Positions 22,283 to 36,121 of a stretch of 64,000 nt of DNA are shown in pieces (the stretch's first letter is position 1; every line of letters begins with the position of its first letter). The notes below the pieces were generated by a model. It did not search any database, had not been told where the DNA came from, and saw nothing but the letters and a program-made list of their open reading frames with translations. The position numbers were made by a program, and so were the translations under genes. The stretch is from Prototheca cutis (lineage: Eukaryota > Chlorophyta > Trebouxiophyceae > Chlorellales > Chlorellaceae): contig BCIH01000010.1 in the NCBI GenBank assembly GCA_002897115.2, positions 509,215-573,214 on the forward strand, written 5' to 3'.

Positions 22283-25200
22283 ATGGCCGCGGACATTGAC
22301 AAGCTGCTGGCCGATCTGCTCAGCAGCGACGACGAGGATGAGGTGGGGGGTTTGTGTGGTTCGGGGCGAGTGCTCCATTGCTGCGAACAAGGACGAAAGC
22401 GCGAAGATCCCGGCCAGCCACAAGTCCTCCATTATCCTGGTCAGGCGCTGGACCTGGCACACGCATCTCAAGGGCAGGCCAGCACCGGTCCCGTCGACAC
22501 CCTGGAGGCTAAGGCCGTTTCTGAGGCTGCTTTTGGTGTCAGCAATGCCGCAGGCATCCGAGAACAGCCTGCAGCGGACCAGCGCACAGCGCACAGTCCA
22601 CGCCGGAGTGAGACTTGGCCGCACCACCCGAGGACGCCNGGTTCCAAAAGTCCTGGTGCTGGTGTCGGCAAAAATGATAGCAGAAATGGACCTCAAGAAG
22701 AATTGGATGTCCCCTCTGCCGCTGCCGCCAAAGCCGAAAATCATGCACAGCACGCTGAATCTCCAGATGAGGAGCATCCGGTCAACGACAGCTCAGCTTC
22801 TCATTGGCCGACAGCGGGAGCTGACAGCGACTCACTGGTGGAGCAGCCTCATCCTACAAAGCCTGTACTCCCCCTACCCGAGCAGCCGGCGGCAGACGTG
22901 GCAGTGGCAGCCGCATCAGACGCAGACACCGAGAGCGGCCCCGAGTCTGACCTGGAATCGCCACTCAGCAGCTCTGGTCTGAGTTCTATCAGCGAGTCAG
23001 ACCTGGATGATGCCGGGCCACTGATTGGATCGGAGGAGAGCGACATCGCGGAGAGCACAGGATCCCTGGCCGAGCCGGCGCAAGACCTGGGCTCCTTGGC
23101 CGAGCCGGCGCAGGGCCTGCAGGCTGAGCCGAAGCAAGGCCTGGAGACGCAGTCGATGCAAGACCTGGAAGCCGAGTCTGACTCGGTCTCTGGCCTTTCC
23201 AAGCATGGTGGCAGCCAGGATGACAGCGCAGAACCTTGGGAGGATCGGACTGACATCACGGTCGCACGCCTCCAGGCAGCCCGGCGGGAGGATCTAGCCA
23301 ATGCCGCTGTCAGCCGAGACGTCGAACAGACATCACTCGAGCTTCCAGCAGAAGCTACATTGCCAAATGACAAGCATCCTGAGTTGGATATTGGAGAGGA
23401 GCGTGTGGAGACTCCGTCTCCAGTGCATCCTGAGGACGCGGTTGCTACTACAAGGTACCTAGGGACGGCCGTTCATCTAGCCCCCTCTCCACGGCATGTT
23501 CTGCTGGAGGACACCACCGCGAGTGCCCCACCTCCCAAAGGCGGCACCAGGGAAGCTCACACAGCAGAGTCCATGCATAAGGAACTGCCCTCTGCTCTGC
23601 GTCGGGCCGTGGAACAGGAGCGGCGGCACAGGCACGGTCTGGGCCTTGGCGGCGCCAGGCTCGAGCCAGACCAAGGGAGCCCAGGCGGCGTGACCCCGGA
23701 TGGTGGGGACGACGACGCCATTCGGTGTGCGGTGGTCCTGGGTCACCTGGAAGGGTTCAAGGGGAGCTGGCCGGAAGCTGGCTGGACCGACGAGCGTGGG
23801 ACCGTGACGGGCCAGCATGCTTGCATCCGGACCTTTCAGTCGACGCCCTTTGACGTGGTACGTGGAGGTTTTGGTTAGTGGTCGTGGGTATCATTTTTTG
23901 TTGTTGAAAGCATGTTTGCTGGGTGAGTCGAGACCCATGCATATATTGGAGTGATGAATGATGTCATCTCCACCCACTGTCCCCTCCCATTCCCCATCCT
24001 CCAAACAAACCCAAATGAACAGCTGTTTAGCGGCAAGGTGGGCCAGCCCAGCTGTGTGGGCAAGTTTCACGGCATGGTGGCAGTCGGAACGACCGCCGGC
24101 AGCACGGCTGTGTTTGTCCCCGGCGCGCCCGGGGCACGCGGCCACTCGGCGCTGCGACTCGTGTCCGACCCCGGCGTCGCTCGTGGTGACGGGGTGCGGG
24201 CACTCGCGCTGGGCTCGCACGCGGGGGCACCGTTGCTGACGACGGGCCACGGCTCGGGCGCGGTGCGGCTGTGGGACTTGCGGCCCCGTGGCCTTGGCGG
24301 CCCTCCGGCTTGGGCGCTGGCACGGACCGTTACTGGCGTGCACGCCGCGGCCGTTGGCGCAATGTCTCTGGCCGACGGTGGCGCCGTCACATGGGCGCTG
24401 TCGGTGGATGCCTATGGCCGGCTCGTGGCGCACGACGTGGGCAGACACCTGTCCCCAACTTCCCAAGCTCTGTCGTCGTTTGCACGTGTGTCTGTAGTTT
24501 TCATGCATGCGGGAGAGGTGGTGGGGTTTGAGGGGTTGTGTCATTCTTTCTTTTTGATGAGGGAGATGGGAAGCAGGTCCTTCACAAGCATGTTCGAAGC
24601 ACTCCTTAACAACCCTTATATTTCCCTCAATGAATTACCCCCCAAAAACCCGCTAACACGCATGCATTACGAAATGTGTCTGCAGGCCAGCTGACAGGGA
24701 CGGCGACGGTGCCTTCGCATGCGCTGGATCTCGCGGCTGCCGTCGGCGAACGTAGGCCGGGGCCAGACGGCGAGGGAGGGCCCGCTCCCCGGCCAGGGGC
24801 ACCGGTGTCGGTTGTGAGCGTGACTGTGCTGCAGGCAGGAACACACATGCCACGACACAGCACACCACAGGCCGGCGCGCTGCCGGCGACGCACTTTACT
24901 CCCGGGGTGGGGCACTGGGTGCTGGTCTGCTCCGTGTCTGCCGTGATGCTATGCCAGCTCACGCAAGCAGGACGGCTGCGGGTGCACCACGTGCTCCAGG
25001 GTCCTCCGACGAGTAGCAGTAGGGCGACAGGAGGCCGGGGCCCGAACGGGGCAGCGGGCGGGACGTCAGCCCCACCGCCGGCAGCTCGACACCCCCCCGT
25101 GGCGTGCTGGGTCCTGGACCCCCGAGTACCCGCTGCTTCAGAAGGCCCCGAATCGCAGCCTGAACATCACAACGTGTTCCTGGCAGTGTGCTGGAACGAA

Positions 25201-28200
25201 CAGGAGAACTGGCATGCTCCAGATTCCGGCGATGAGGCTGTGCACGATGGCAGCTCGCGGCATGACCAAGCCCAACACCACCACCACCACCAGGGACCTG
25301 CAATTCATACATACCGGACCAGCATCCCTGTGTCCGCTCCACCGCCACCTGCGCCTGGCGGCGGTCTGCATGGTCACATGAGTGAGGTCAGCGAGGACGA
25401 GGGCACGGCCCACAGCCAGGGTGTGAGTATGGGCCGTCTGGTGCACCTCCAGACACTGGCCATTGGCGACGAGGGATTAGGTAATGGCGGTGGAGATCAC
25501 ACCAACACATCGACCTCGGCTTCTCCTGGACATCACCGGCAGTCGATGCAGAGCGACCACGACCGTGAGGCGTGCGTGGGTCTGCATGCTCTGGCTTCGG
25601 GGACGCTGGTCTCGGCCTGGGCAACGGGACCCACGCTCTCGGCGACTCGCACGACGGCCTGGCTCTGGCCTTGGGCCCGGAGCAGGGTCCACCCCGGCCG
25701 GCACCATGTGTTGCTGTCGCAGGAGGGCGCTGCAGCAGCCGCGGCGGCGTACATCGGTTTGTCCCCTACTACCCAGGGCCACCCCAGCGACACGGCCATC
25801 GTCGGGGACTGGCTCGTGGGAAGTGAGGGCGCGGCATCGCCAGATGAAGCTGGCGGGATGCCCGGCTCCATGCCTGGGCCGCAGGCGCGGGCAGTGGCGG
25901 GCACAGGCGAGCAGCTGCTGCTCCTAGGTTCCACCCACCTCCGCGTGCTGGGCTGCTGCTCCTGGGACCAACGTCAGGCGGCGTTGGCAGCGGGAGGCCG
26001 CGCGGCCGATGCCCTGGCCGCCGCAGTGGCTGGCTGGGCCGAACGACGAGTCGTTGGCCATGACGGCACGGTTGGCAATGGAGTTGGCGGCCGCCATGCT
26101 GGTGGCGACCATCACGGTTTCGGCCACCACCATGGCACCCCCCACTGGCCTGCCGAGATTCCTCCGGAAGATCCGGGGTCCCTGGATCAGACCCTTGAGC
26201 ATGTGCTCCTGACGTTTCTGCACGATGCCATCCGACTGGAAACTGGACATGTCGATGTCCAATCACCGGATCAACCCACAGACGAGCAGCAGCAGCGCTG
26301 GGCGGCATTGGCAGATATTGCAGTGGCAGTGTGCCTACTCCTCCGTCGTCCCGAGCTCCTGTCAGGTGCCGTAGGCGACCTGTTTCTTTCTGGATCTGGA
26401 TTGGAAGGAGGCAGCAATGTTGGCCCCAAGACAGCAGCAGCAGCATCCCATGCATCAGCCCGGAGAAGAACCGCCTTCTTGGCGGCGTTGGTGCCACAGA
26501 TCCAGTCGGGGGCACTAAAGTCCCTGGGGGCGGAGCTGATGCAAGCTCTAGTTGCCGAGTACGCAGCCCTGGGCCGCCCTGAAGTCGTCGAGGCTTGCGT
26601 GCTGCGGCTCGACCGCGCCAGTCTGGACCTGAGTCAAGTCATCCCGCTCTGTGTCGCGCACGGTCTGCACGCCGCGCTCGCAGCCATCTTTGGCGAGACG
26701 CTCCGTGATTGGGCCACGCCTGCCAGCCTTTTGTTTGGGACTGCTGCCCGCGCCGCGATGCAGGAGGAGCAGGAGTCTGGCCAGGCGGGCTTCCCTTGTC
26801 CTGGCGGTAGTCTAGGCGACCCATCGGCGATGTCAACGGTCACAACAACGATGGGCACGGTTTCTTCAGCCGACAGATTGACGGCACGACTGCTGCTCCT
26901 GCTGCAGGCCTGCCTACGGGGTCTGACGTACCCACCACCCGGAGACCGAGGCGAGATCATCGAGCGCAGAGCACGCTTGGCAGAGGATGCCGCGCCGACG
27001 GCGCGGGCACAGGCAGTCATGCTGCTCCTTTGCGTGCCCGAACCCGGCATCGGGGCCTGCTTGGCGGGCGCACTGCCGCAGGCCAAAGTCTCCGCCCTTG
27101 GAAGCGAGGCCAACCCGCTACCCCTGCACCAGACATTGGACGCCTTGTTTGGCGCTAGTGACACAGCGAGCGTCGCTGAACGCCGGCGCCATCGGCCCCT
27201 GCTGCACTGGCTGCTGCGCCGAGACGCACGGCTGACTGTGGAAGAGCTGCTGAGGCCGGCGCTGGATGGCTGGGACGGCATGCTGTCTGACGTGGCCGAA
27301 CTGGCGGGACCCGCGTGCAGGAGTGTGCCCAACGTGCAGGGCGACGTCACCATCACCCAGTGTGTTGTCGAGGCGCTGGTCGACCTGGCGCCCTGCCTGG
27401 AGGTGTGGGTGAAATGGTGGTGGTTGCAGAGGCAATTTTTTTCCTGCTTGTTTGTTTGATGTTTATGTGTGTGTATGCTTGATGGGAATCACTGACATCT
27501 CACCGACAACCGGCTCTACGAACGTTGTGCAGGGCGACGGCCGGGCAGCAGTCTTGCAAGCAGTGGCTGCTTGGCTGGCAGAGGGCCGGGCCAGCCTCCC
27601 GGGCCCAGCTGTACTACAGTTGCTCGATTTCCTGGCATCACGCCACGACGAGCAGCTTTTCTCGGGTGTGGCGGCGGCTGTGGCGGGGCAGCTAAAGCCC
27701 GCGGAGCGGGATGCCGCTTCGGCCACCGCGCACCGCGCTGGCTTCCTCGTCGCGTTGGGCAGCATGCTGCATGCCGGCGGCGAGTTTGAACAAGCCCTGG
27801 GCTACTGCCTCCAATCGAGGCGCACGGACACTGGGTTTTGGAGGAGCACAAGCCATAGCCATCGGGGGTACGATGAGGAAGATATGGGGCGTAATTGCGA
27901 CCCGGCAGACCAAAACGCCGCCGCCGCCGTCAACATTTCCGGGGCAAACCCAACGCCGGCATTCCCGCTGCCGGGTCTTCGGGTGCCGCTGGTGGATGCG
28001 TCGCCTGCGGCTGCATATGCGGCCTGGGTACTGGACGATGACCGGCTGGCCGCTGGAAGGAGGGCGGCCTTTCTGGAGCACTGCATCCATCGTGCGGCGG
28101 ATTTCGTGGCGCAGGATGCCACCTCTGCCGCACGCCTCTTGCTCAACCACGCGCCGGCCAGGCAGCAACAAATTCTGGAGGGCCTAGCTGACCAGCCGCG

Positions 28201-30456
28201 CCTTCAATTCGAGTACTTGGGTGCCCTGGTCTCTGCGGGCAAGGGGCAGTCGTCTTCCAGTGTCACGTCTGCCCCGCAATTCGCAGTGCGTCAGTTTACA
28301 GCTTGCTGGATTGGAATGATGGTAGATGTGCGGGGTTTGTGGGCCCCCTTGAAGGCTGGGTTCAGGGCTTGTTGAAGCAAGGAATTGACCAGCATTGTTG
28401 AATCGTTGTCCACTCCCGCATGAGACAGGCATCGCTGAGGTCCCTGTTGGCCGATCGAAGCATTGTGGATCAGTATGTGGAGCTCATGTGCATCTACAGC
28501 CCCCGCACAGGTTTGGTCGGTTGTGTGGCAATGGCATTGCATGTTCTGGAAGGTTCAGCGTCCATATGTGTGAGGCCTTGTCGGTCCAGGGGCAGCCTGC
28601 TGGGACAACGCTGTGATCGGTCGCAAGAGTGCATGGCCCAGCCAGGTGTTGATGATTCCTCCTTGCTCCCCGCTCTCCTTGACAGTACTGAGCTTCCTGC
28701 AAGGGAATGATGGCTACAGCGTGAACGCAGGCTTGAGGGCCTGCTTGTCACACCCCGGGTGCGAGGATGCTGCTGGGTACCTGCTCGAGCGGCAGGGAGA
28801 CCTGAGCGGTGCGCTGGACCTCAACCTCCAGGTGCGATGCGGCAGCTATGTTTGGAGGGGGGGGGTTGCAACTGTTGGAAGGGCACGCCATGCGTGACTA
28901 GGGGCTGCCTTGGGAGGAGGAGAATGGTGCACATTCACTAAACCATCACTACCACATCACTGTGCAGCGGTTGTCGAGGACCATTGCAGCACTCCGGGTC
29001 CGGATCGCTGAATCCTCGACCGAGGACCTCGCTCATCTGCTGCTGCTGCGCCAGCACTGCAAGCTGCAGGGCGGCCTGAAACCCGGCTTGTCGAACTTGG
29101 ACCAGGCTGGATTAAATGACACGGGGACTGGGAGGAAAGCCAGTGCTGCGCTCGAGGCAGTATCCAGTTTCCGCTCACAGAGCAGCGAGGAAGCTGGACA
29201 GCTGTCCGGTGGGGCATGGCCTGAGATGGCCGAATGTGATCAAGCGCTCCAGTCCATCATCCATCTGTGCACAAGGCAAGGACTGTTTGTGGATTTATTG
29301 TTAGAGGAGGGTTGCAGTTGTTGTTTGCAGGGNTTCTTCTATGTGTTTGATTGGGTTACGGAACAGGGCCCTCATGTCCGGCCGGTCTAAGTGGATTTCC
29401 GTCTCCACATACTCACTGCATCGCTGCAGGGCATCCGTTGACGCCGTGCTCCCTGGGTCCAGCCCCACCACTGCTGCACGCCCAGCGGCCATTTGGCCAT
29501 CTGACGAGCCATCTGGTGCAAAGAGCACCACTTCCACCACCCACGATGGAGACAATGATCCTTTTAAAAACCATCCGGAGACGCTTTGGCTGCGGTTCGT
29601 CGAGGCCTGCCTCCAGCATGTGGCAGCCGCCGAGCCTTGTTTCCTTGGAGGAACGACGGAAAGCATTTCCGAGTCTCAAGGCCGTGGCATGGCTGGGCCC
29701 CCCCCGCCGACCGCAACAGAGAGGGCCGCGGTGTTCCAGGGTATGCTCATGATGCAGCTCCAGCGCGCCGTTGCCGCTGCTGCCCTGCATGTGCCCGTGC
29801 AGTTGCTTGCGGAAACCCTGCTCTCCAGCAGTGGCAGCGGCGGTGGGCATGACCCAAAGGGCGGCAGACTTCGTGGGTCCGACAATGCCGGCGGTAGCAT
29901 GACAAAGACCACGGTTCCCAACACAAAAGTACCGGCTAAGACCATTACCATGGCAGCGAAAGAATTACGGTCGACACTGCTGGGCCTGCTTTCTTCCTGC
30001 GCGGCTGAGGCTTCGCTGCTCCGCTGTGCGTGGCGGGCGGCAGGCGCCGACGGCGTGGCGGTGCTGGCGACGGCCGTGGGTGCTTGTTCGGCCCCGGCAA
30101 CTGGGCCCATGGACGAGCAGGCGTTTGAGGACGACCCCAACGAGTTGGCTGCAGCGCTTCCAGCTGCGTCCAGCAGCACCTCCTCCCAGGGGCGTGGTGG
30201 GGCCATCACGCCCGTCAAGATGGCAAGTGCGCTGTTTGGCAGCACGGCAGGTGGCACGACCGCAAAGGGGTTGGCCTCCGCAGAAGGGCTCCGGCCTACG
30301 CACCAGCCAGACGGCAGGCCCGTCTCGGGAGCGCACCGCGCACTGACATCGCTCTTCACCAGTCCGGGCCGGGTGGTCGCACAGGCGGCTGCTGCTGCTC
30401 CGGTGCAGCAGACTCCTGCTGCTCGCAAGACGGTGACATTCGCTGGTGGCACCTAG
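22283..30456 (+). CDS. VPS8: VPS8-like CORVET endosomal tethering subunit
   Basis: Model exons: 22283-22342, 22445-23857, 24023-24485, 24686-27402, 27533-28261, 28429-28510, 28686-28831, 28968-29275 and 29430-30456, about 2,314 residues. VPS8 is the CORVET-specific subunit that binds Rab5-type GTPases on early endosomes. The N-terminus MAADIDKLLADLLSSDDEDE is followed by about 470 acidic disordered residues. A beta-propeller region follows (FHGMVAVGTTAGS, LLTTGHGSGAVRLWDL), then an alpha-solenoid whose DQYVELMCIYSPRT / VLSFLQGNDGYSV / AAGYLLERQGDLSGAL match plant VPS8, and the late ETLWLRFVEACL motif. Intron 8 has a GC donor (aag|gcaagg). No C-terminal RING is visible, although many VPS8 proteins have one. 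The tail is Ala/Thr-rich. Exon 4 may hide a small intron or error near 25.5-25.7 kb, and the donor at 28261 is uncertain. Confidence 0.78.
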
Positions 30457-30798
30457 AGTGCTGGAATGTTATCACACGCTCTTGAAAGCAGCAGTCCAAT
30501 GGTGATTGCAAACCATCGTTGAAATGTGCATTTTCACACTTTCGCTGTGTCATCAAATGCTTGGCACCCTCGCTTGCTTGCTTGATCGCTCATCGAGCGA
30601 ATGAGCGAACATCATCTCCCTCGTGCACTTGGACGTCCAACCTGGCACTCCAGCATTCCTTGGCTTGCGGATGCATGCTGTTCCCTCCTTGGAGATTGAA
30701 ACACAACCACATGGAAGGCCACTCAGGGGAAGAGTCTTTACAAACCTGCAGCATTGGTTCACATGGCGGCAGCTTTCTTCAAGCCCCCAGTCAGTCAA
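30457..30798. other. Convergent intergenic region with small inverted repeat
   Basis: 342 bases between the VPS8 and NUP155 stops. An 8-bp inverted repeat, TCGCTCAT / ATGAGCGA with a 7-base spacer, lies near 30585-30607. No gene seen. Confidence 0.6.
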
Positions 30799-31657
30799 TC
30801 ACGCTGTGGGCCCAAACACGATCATGCCGTTGAGCAGCTGGGACGCCAGAGTTTCAAATTTGGTGGCAATCTCAGCGCCCGGTGCAGCCACTCCCCGCCG
30901 GGCATGGGCGGCCATGGCCTCGGCGGCGGCGGTGAGCGCTGCCCGCGCCCGGCCCGCGCCTGGCTGCACGGGCAGCTGCCGGACAGCTTCCGACGTCAGC
31001 CAGTATGCGCTGGCCAGCAGCCTGAGACGCAGTGCCTCGGTTGTCGTGGCAGTGCCGCCGGCGGCATCCCTACCACTGAGCAGGTCGTCGTACGCCCGCA
31101 GCGCGCCCTCCCAGCCAGCCGACCCGGCGGCTGCCAGGACGGCCGCCGCAGCGCGGCTTCCTGGCAGCTCCAGCCCCGTGCTCAANGGCCACTGCCCCGC
31201 GGCGGCCTGCTCCAGCCGCAGCGCCACGTGCGTCAGCGGCAGGCACGCCTCGTCGGGAGCCCGGACGGCACTGGCCAGTGCCTCTGTCTCCCGAGCCATG
31301 GACGCCAACGCCTCGGCCGCCGCTTGTTCCGGCGAATCTGCCTCGCTGTCGGGGGCTGCCGCCGCCCAGCCACTCTGGAGTAATTATTTATTTATGTATT
31401 GTGCAGGGTGGGCAGTTGGGTTTGGCCATCGCAAATGCATGCAAGCTTGAATAATACACAGTAGACATCAAGATCCCATCGTTCGACCCGCCGATGATCA
31501 CCCTCCAGCTCGCTCGCACCGCACCCCCTTCCAACGCCCATACTCACCTCCCACGAGTGCTTGAGGGCCAGGTCCCACAGCTGTTCCACGTAGGCCGGGT
31601 CGCCATAGCTGGAGATGCCCACCATCTCGATGCAAGCAGACCACAGCTGTTCGGAGT

Positions 31658-31723
<66 letters not shown>

Positions 31724-34700
31724 GTTGTGGTCTTCAGGGTTGAAGAGTGTGTGTGGGGGGATTGCATGGGAGGCAAGCACCCATGAATTGAGAAAACACT
31801 GCCTATTCGGTGACCGTCCCCTCAGCATACTGTATATATACAACATTAAAAATTTTCCAAAAATCAGAATGAAGCCAAACCTGGTTTGGCACTGCAACGT
31901 CATTGTAGAGCTCTGTGAGTGGCATGGCTCCGGCCTGCAACGCCGCCATCGTCTCTTCGTCCACGGCCGTGTCCTCTGCTGTTGGTATCGTCGTCGTCGT
32001 GAGATTATGGAATGGGTATGTGTAGTGCATGTGCTGAATGGCGAGGAATGGCAGTGTAACACCCCCACCATTTTGTTTAAATCACCAATGCAGCCGAGAT
32101 GCATCCAATTCTTTTACCTCTCCAAAACTCCCCGCCCAAAAAAGAGCCAATAAAAGTAGGAAAGAAAGAAAAAATACCGACATGCCCACGCCTACCATTC
32201 TCGAGCAACGCCTGTAGCACTCGCTGTTGAACCGCCAGGACGCGCGCCTTGGACGTCAGCTGGTCCAGCAGCGCGCCATCGCCGCAGCTCCGAGCCTGGA
32301 GCACCGCAGCGTCCAGAAAACCGGCGCGATCGGCCAGACTGATGCTGGGGGCATCGCCCGTTCCAGCCAGCGTTTCAAATGCTTGCGCTGCCTTGAGGTT
32401 TTCTCCGCGCGAAGCGTACAGGCGAGCGAGGGACGCCACGTGTGAAGCCTGAGCCGGAGTCAAAGAAACGACCTGGGCGACGTGGGTCACGCCCGCCAGC
32501 CCGCCGGCCCTGATCAGGTACGACTCCAGCTCGGGCGGGTCCAGCGCCAGCAACATCGCTGAAGCGCCGGCCTCAACGGCTGTCCGGTACAGGCTCTCAA
32601 CCAGCAACGCATCCCGAGTGGCGACCGCCGCCGAAATAAGCTCGCCACACACCTGCGTCGGGCTCTGGTGTCGGGCTGACACCGACTCCGCAAATGCCTC
32701 CCATGGAGTCCCTCGGGCTGTGCGGTGAATTGATTGTCCATTGTAATTGGTTAAGAGGGTCATTGGGTATATCGCCATACTGCTATTTCCCAGCCACGCC
32801 AAATCCTTGGCAAGCCAGGGCAATACCAACAGTATCCCCTCCTCTCGACACCGACACATACCTTGCTGGGCGGGCGCGAGGAGGCAGCGCAAGGCGGCCA
32901 GCACCGGCTGGAAAGCAGCGAGCATGGTCTCGGGCACGCCGCCGTCCTCTTGTGCATCACCGTGCGCCTGCGCCGCCAGGCTTTGTGGTTGCAACTGAGA
33001 GCCGTAGGCATCGCTGGAGGCAGAAAAGCCCCCGCCTACTTCAAACCCACCAGCACCACCACCACCATTGCCCNGTCTTGCGCCACTCCCCTTCTCCTGC
33101 ACGTTGCTTTGGCCAATGCTGACGGCGAGGCCGCACAGCGTGGCGAAAGCACGGAGGGCAGCGAGTCGGGGCGCGAGTGAGGCTAAGTCGACGCAGGTCG
33201 GTACGCGGAGAAGCTGGGCAGAAGCTGCTGCGAGCGCGGCTTCACGGTCGGCATCGTCCCTCGCCATCTCGGCCACAGCCAGGGCCGCGAGTGCCGCGTA
33301 GTACGTGCCGTCGTCGGCTCGGAAATATGCCGGACACTGGCTGCGGAGCCGGCTGGAAAGCTCGGCGCGGGCCTCGGCGCCGCCGGCATCGTCGTGCGCT
33401 GCAGCTACAAGTTCGGCCGCGACTTGGTCCCCGGCGCCACCCGCGGCCCAGTCGCGGAAGCGNAGCGCCAGCGCCGCCGCACGCAGCCGCCCGGCGTCGG
33501 GCGACCGCGCTACCAGGCGGCCCACGCTGCGCTCGCACAGCAGGCGCAGCAGGTGGGCGCCCTGGGCCGCGCGGTCCAACAGCCCCGCCACCTCTGTGGT
33601 TCGCCCGGTTTCCTCCCGCGCCAGCGTCGCCGCGGCCGTGTTGATAGACCCAGGGTGCAGCGACCTCGCAGGTGTCGTCCTTGCGTCTGCCCCGCCCGGT
33701 GAACCAATTCCTGCTGCTCCAGTGCCGTTTGTCAACAGCAGCGCATGCATGCCCACCGGACCATTTGAAACAGCGCCAATGTCGTCGGCCGCCATGGCGC
33801 GGGCCAGCTCCGCGAGCCGCCCAAGCCGCCACTCCAGCAGCGCCAGTGCGGGCTCGTCCATTGCGCAGCGCAGCAGCGCGCCGCCGGCGCACGGCACAAA
33901 CACGGGTTCGTCCCAGATGCCCGAGTGCAGGACGCGCGCGGCCACCAGGCACAGCCCCCGGTGCGCCGCCGACCACGGTCGCTCCGTCACGGGCACAGGG
34001 GCACCCATGTCAAAGGATGACAAGGCATTGGCATCGGCAAAGCCCCCCGCCACCGGCCGAGGGTCCGCCTGGCCCTGCGCCGCTTGCAAGAGGTCGGGCC
34101 GGTTGAAAGTGTTACTGTTGGCCTGCATCCCGCCGAGCTGCTGCTGCCAGGCAGGCGCCTGCGTGCTGACGGGGCCAATCCGTGCTCCGCCGTCGGCCGC
34201 AACACGACCCGACAGCCGCGGGTCGGCCAGAGTTGCCCGTGCCTTGGCCATGACACTGGGCACGGCGGACAGCAAGGCGGCCTCGCTGGCTGGCACGCCA
34301 GCATGAGAAGCGCCCGGCTCGGCCAGGCTGGCCACCACCACACAGCTTGCCGCCGATTCCACGGGACCAAAGGCGCGGAAAAAGGTGTCCAGCTTGGCCT
34401 CGGGCGTCTCCAACAACTGTCGATGATGGTGGTGAAGCAGGTAGTGAGGATGAGGATCTTTTAAGAAGATGGCTTGCACACCCTGCACGCGCGTGTGGCC
34501 ACACATGCCCCCAATCAATACCGACAAGTTCAAGGCAGAAGGCAACACAGGAAACTCAAACCCCCCCCCCCCCCACACACACACAAAAAAAACCCTAAAC
34601 ATCCTCCGTCCAAAAGACTTTCAACTCATGCGCACGTGGATGAGGACGTCGACGGGCCGGCGACGCTCGACCATGGCGACACCAGCAGTCGTGACGACAG

Positions 34701-36056
34701 CAAAGCGTGCGCAGCGTGCCATGGAGGGATGCGTTGGCGCAGCTGCAGCGGCCAGTGGGTCAGGCGTGTCGGAAATAGCCTGCAGCGCGCAGGCTTCGCC
34801 CGGCAGGCGCGATGGCAGGTCTGCCACGCTTTCTCGCAACGCCGCAGCCACGAGGCTTGTGCCCATGGCCTGGCCTACGGGCGGCAGCGACAGGTCCCGG
34901 GCCACTGATACCAAGCGAGTGCTGGCGCCGTCGACCCCCGTCTCGGCGGCCAGGAGCACGCCGCGATGCAGAACAGCTGCGGCGACTCGGTCCCGCTGCG
35001 TCCGTGGTGGCGGCATCAGTGCCGCCACGCTGGTTCCGCGGTGCTGCGGTGCGGCCGGCGGGGGCGCCGGCGGCGGGCCCCGTGCAAACTCCGCCCTCAG
35101 ACGGTCGGGCCGAGGACCGGGGCCTACAGTCGTTGCTGTTGAAGTGGTGGTCAATGAAGAAGCGGGCCCACCATAGCCTGCACCACCGTAGCTCCCTCCA
35201 AGGAACGACCCCGGGGCATGGGTGGACCAGAAGACGCGCTGGCCGTGCGTCGTAACGATCACCAGGCACAGTCTCGACGACTCAGACCGAGGCACGACGA
35301 CCATGCTCGCGATGCCCATGGGCGCAGAGGCAGCGGCAGTGGTTGGGGCGCCAGGGACTGCGCCGACACCGCCACCACTACCATTCCCCACCCCGCCAGG
35401 CCTTGCGCCGGGGCCCGCCCATGCGCCAAACACCTCGCGACCGCCTTGGCATCGCAGGGCTTCGGCGAGAAAGTCCGGGCACTCGGCGGCGCGGGCCGGC
35501 GGGGCAGCACCGTCGGCGCCCAGATCAAACAGTGTCAGGCGGCCCGAGGCGGCCCGGGTATAGAGCAGGTGCCGCTCGTCATCCAAGGCAATCTCCACCA
35601 CCGGCGACGATGTGGGGCGCAAAAAAGAAGGCAGGAACGATGGCAGGTACGCGGCCGCGCCGCCAGTGCAGCACACCTTGATCGCGGGGCGGCCCGCGCG
35701 CCAGCGTGACACCGCGCCGGTACCGCCGGCCTGCCGGTACTGCAGCTCGTACAGGTGTCCGTCGGCGCCGCCCAAGAAGATGCGACCGTCAGCCGTGCAC
35801 CGCACGCACGTCATCGCCACGCCGTCGGTTGGCACCGAGTAGAGCGGGAGCGGTGCCAGCGTCAGCGTTTCCCATTCGTCCCCGGCAGACTCGGGCGAGG
35901 GACCGCAGCACACGCCCACCAGCAGAATCTGCAGGGATGGTGGAGGAGAGTTTTGTGCGGTTTGTGTCATGCAATTTGGGCGCGCTTTCTTTTTGAGAGA
36001 TGGGGGGTAGGGGGCTGGCAGCTGCTCATAATAATGCAGGAAGCAGTGGGCGTCCC

Positions 36057-36121
<65 letters not shown>

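Noticed and set aside
31494..32153. Plus-strand open frame through a poly-Gly run
   Set aside because: The Gly run is the 63-base poly-G tract in a NUP155 intron, and the flanking parts are antisense to NUP155 exons.
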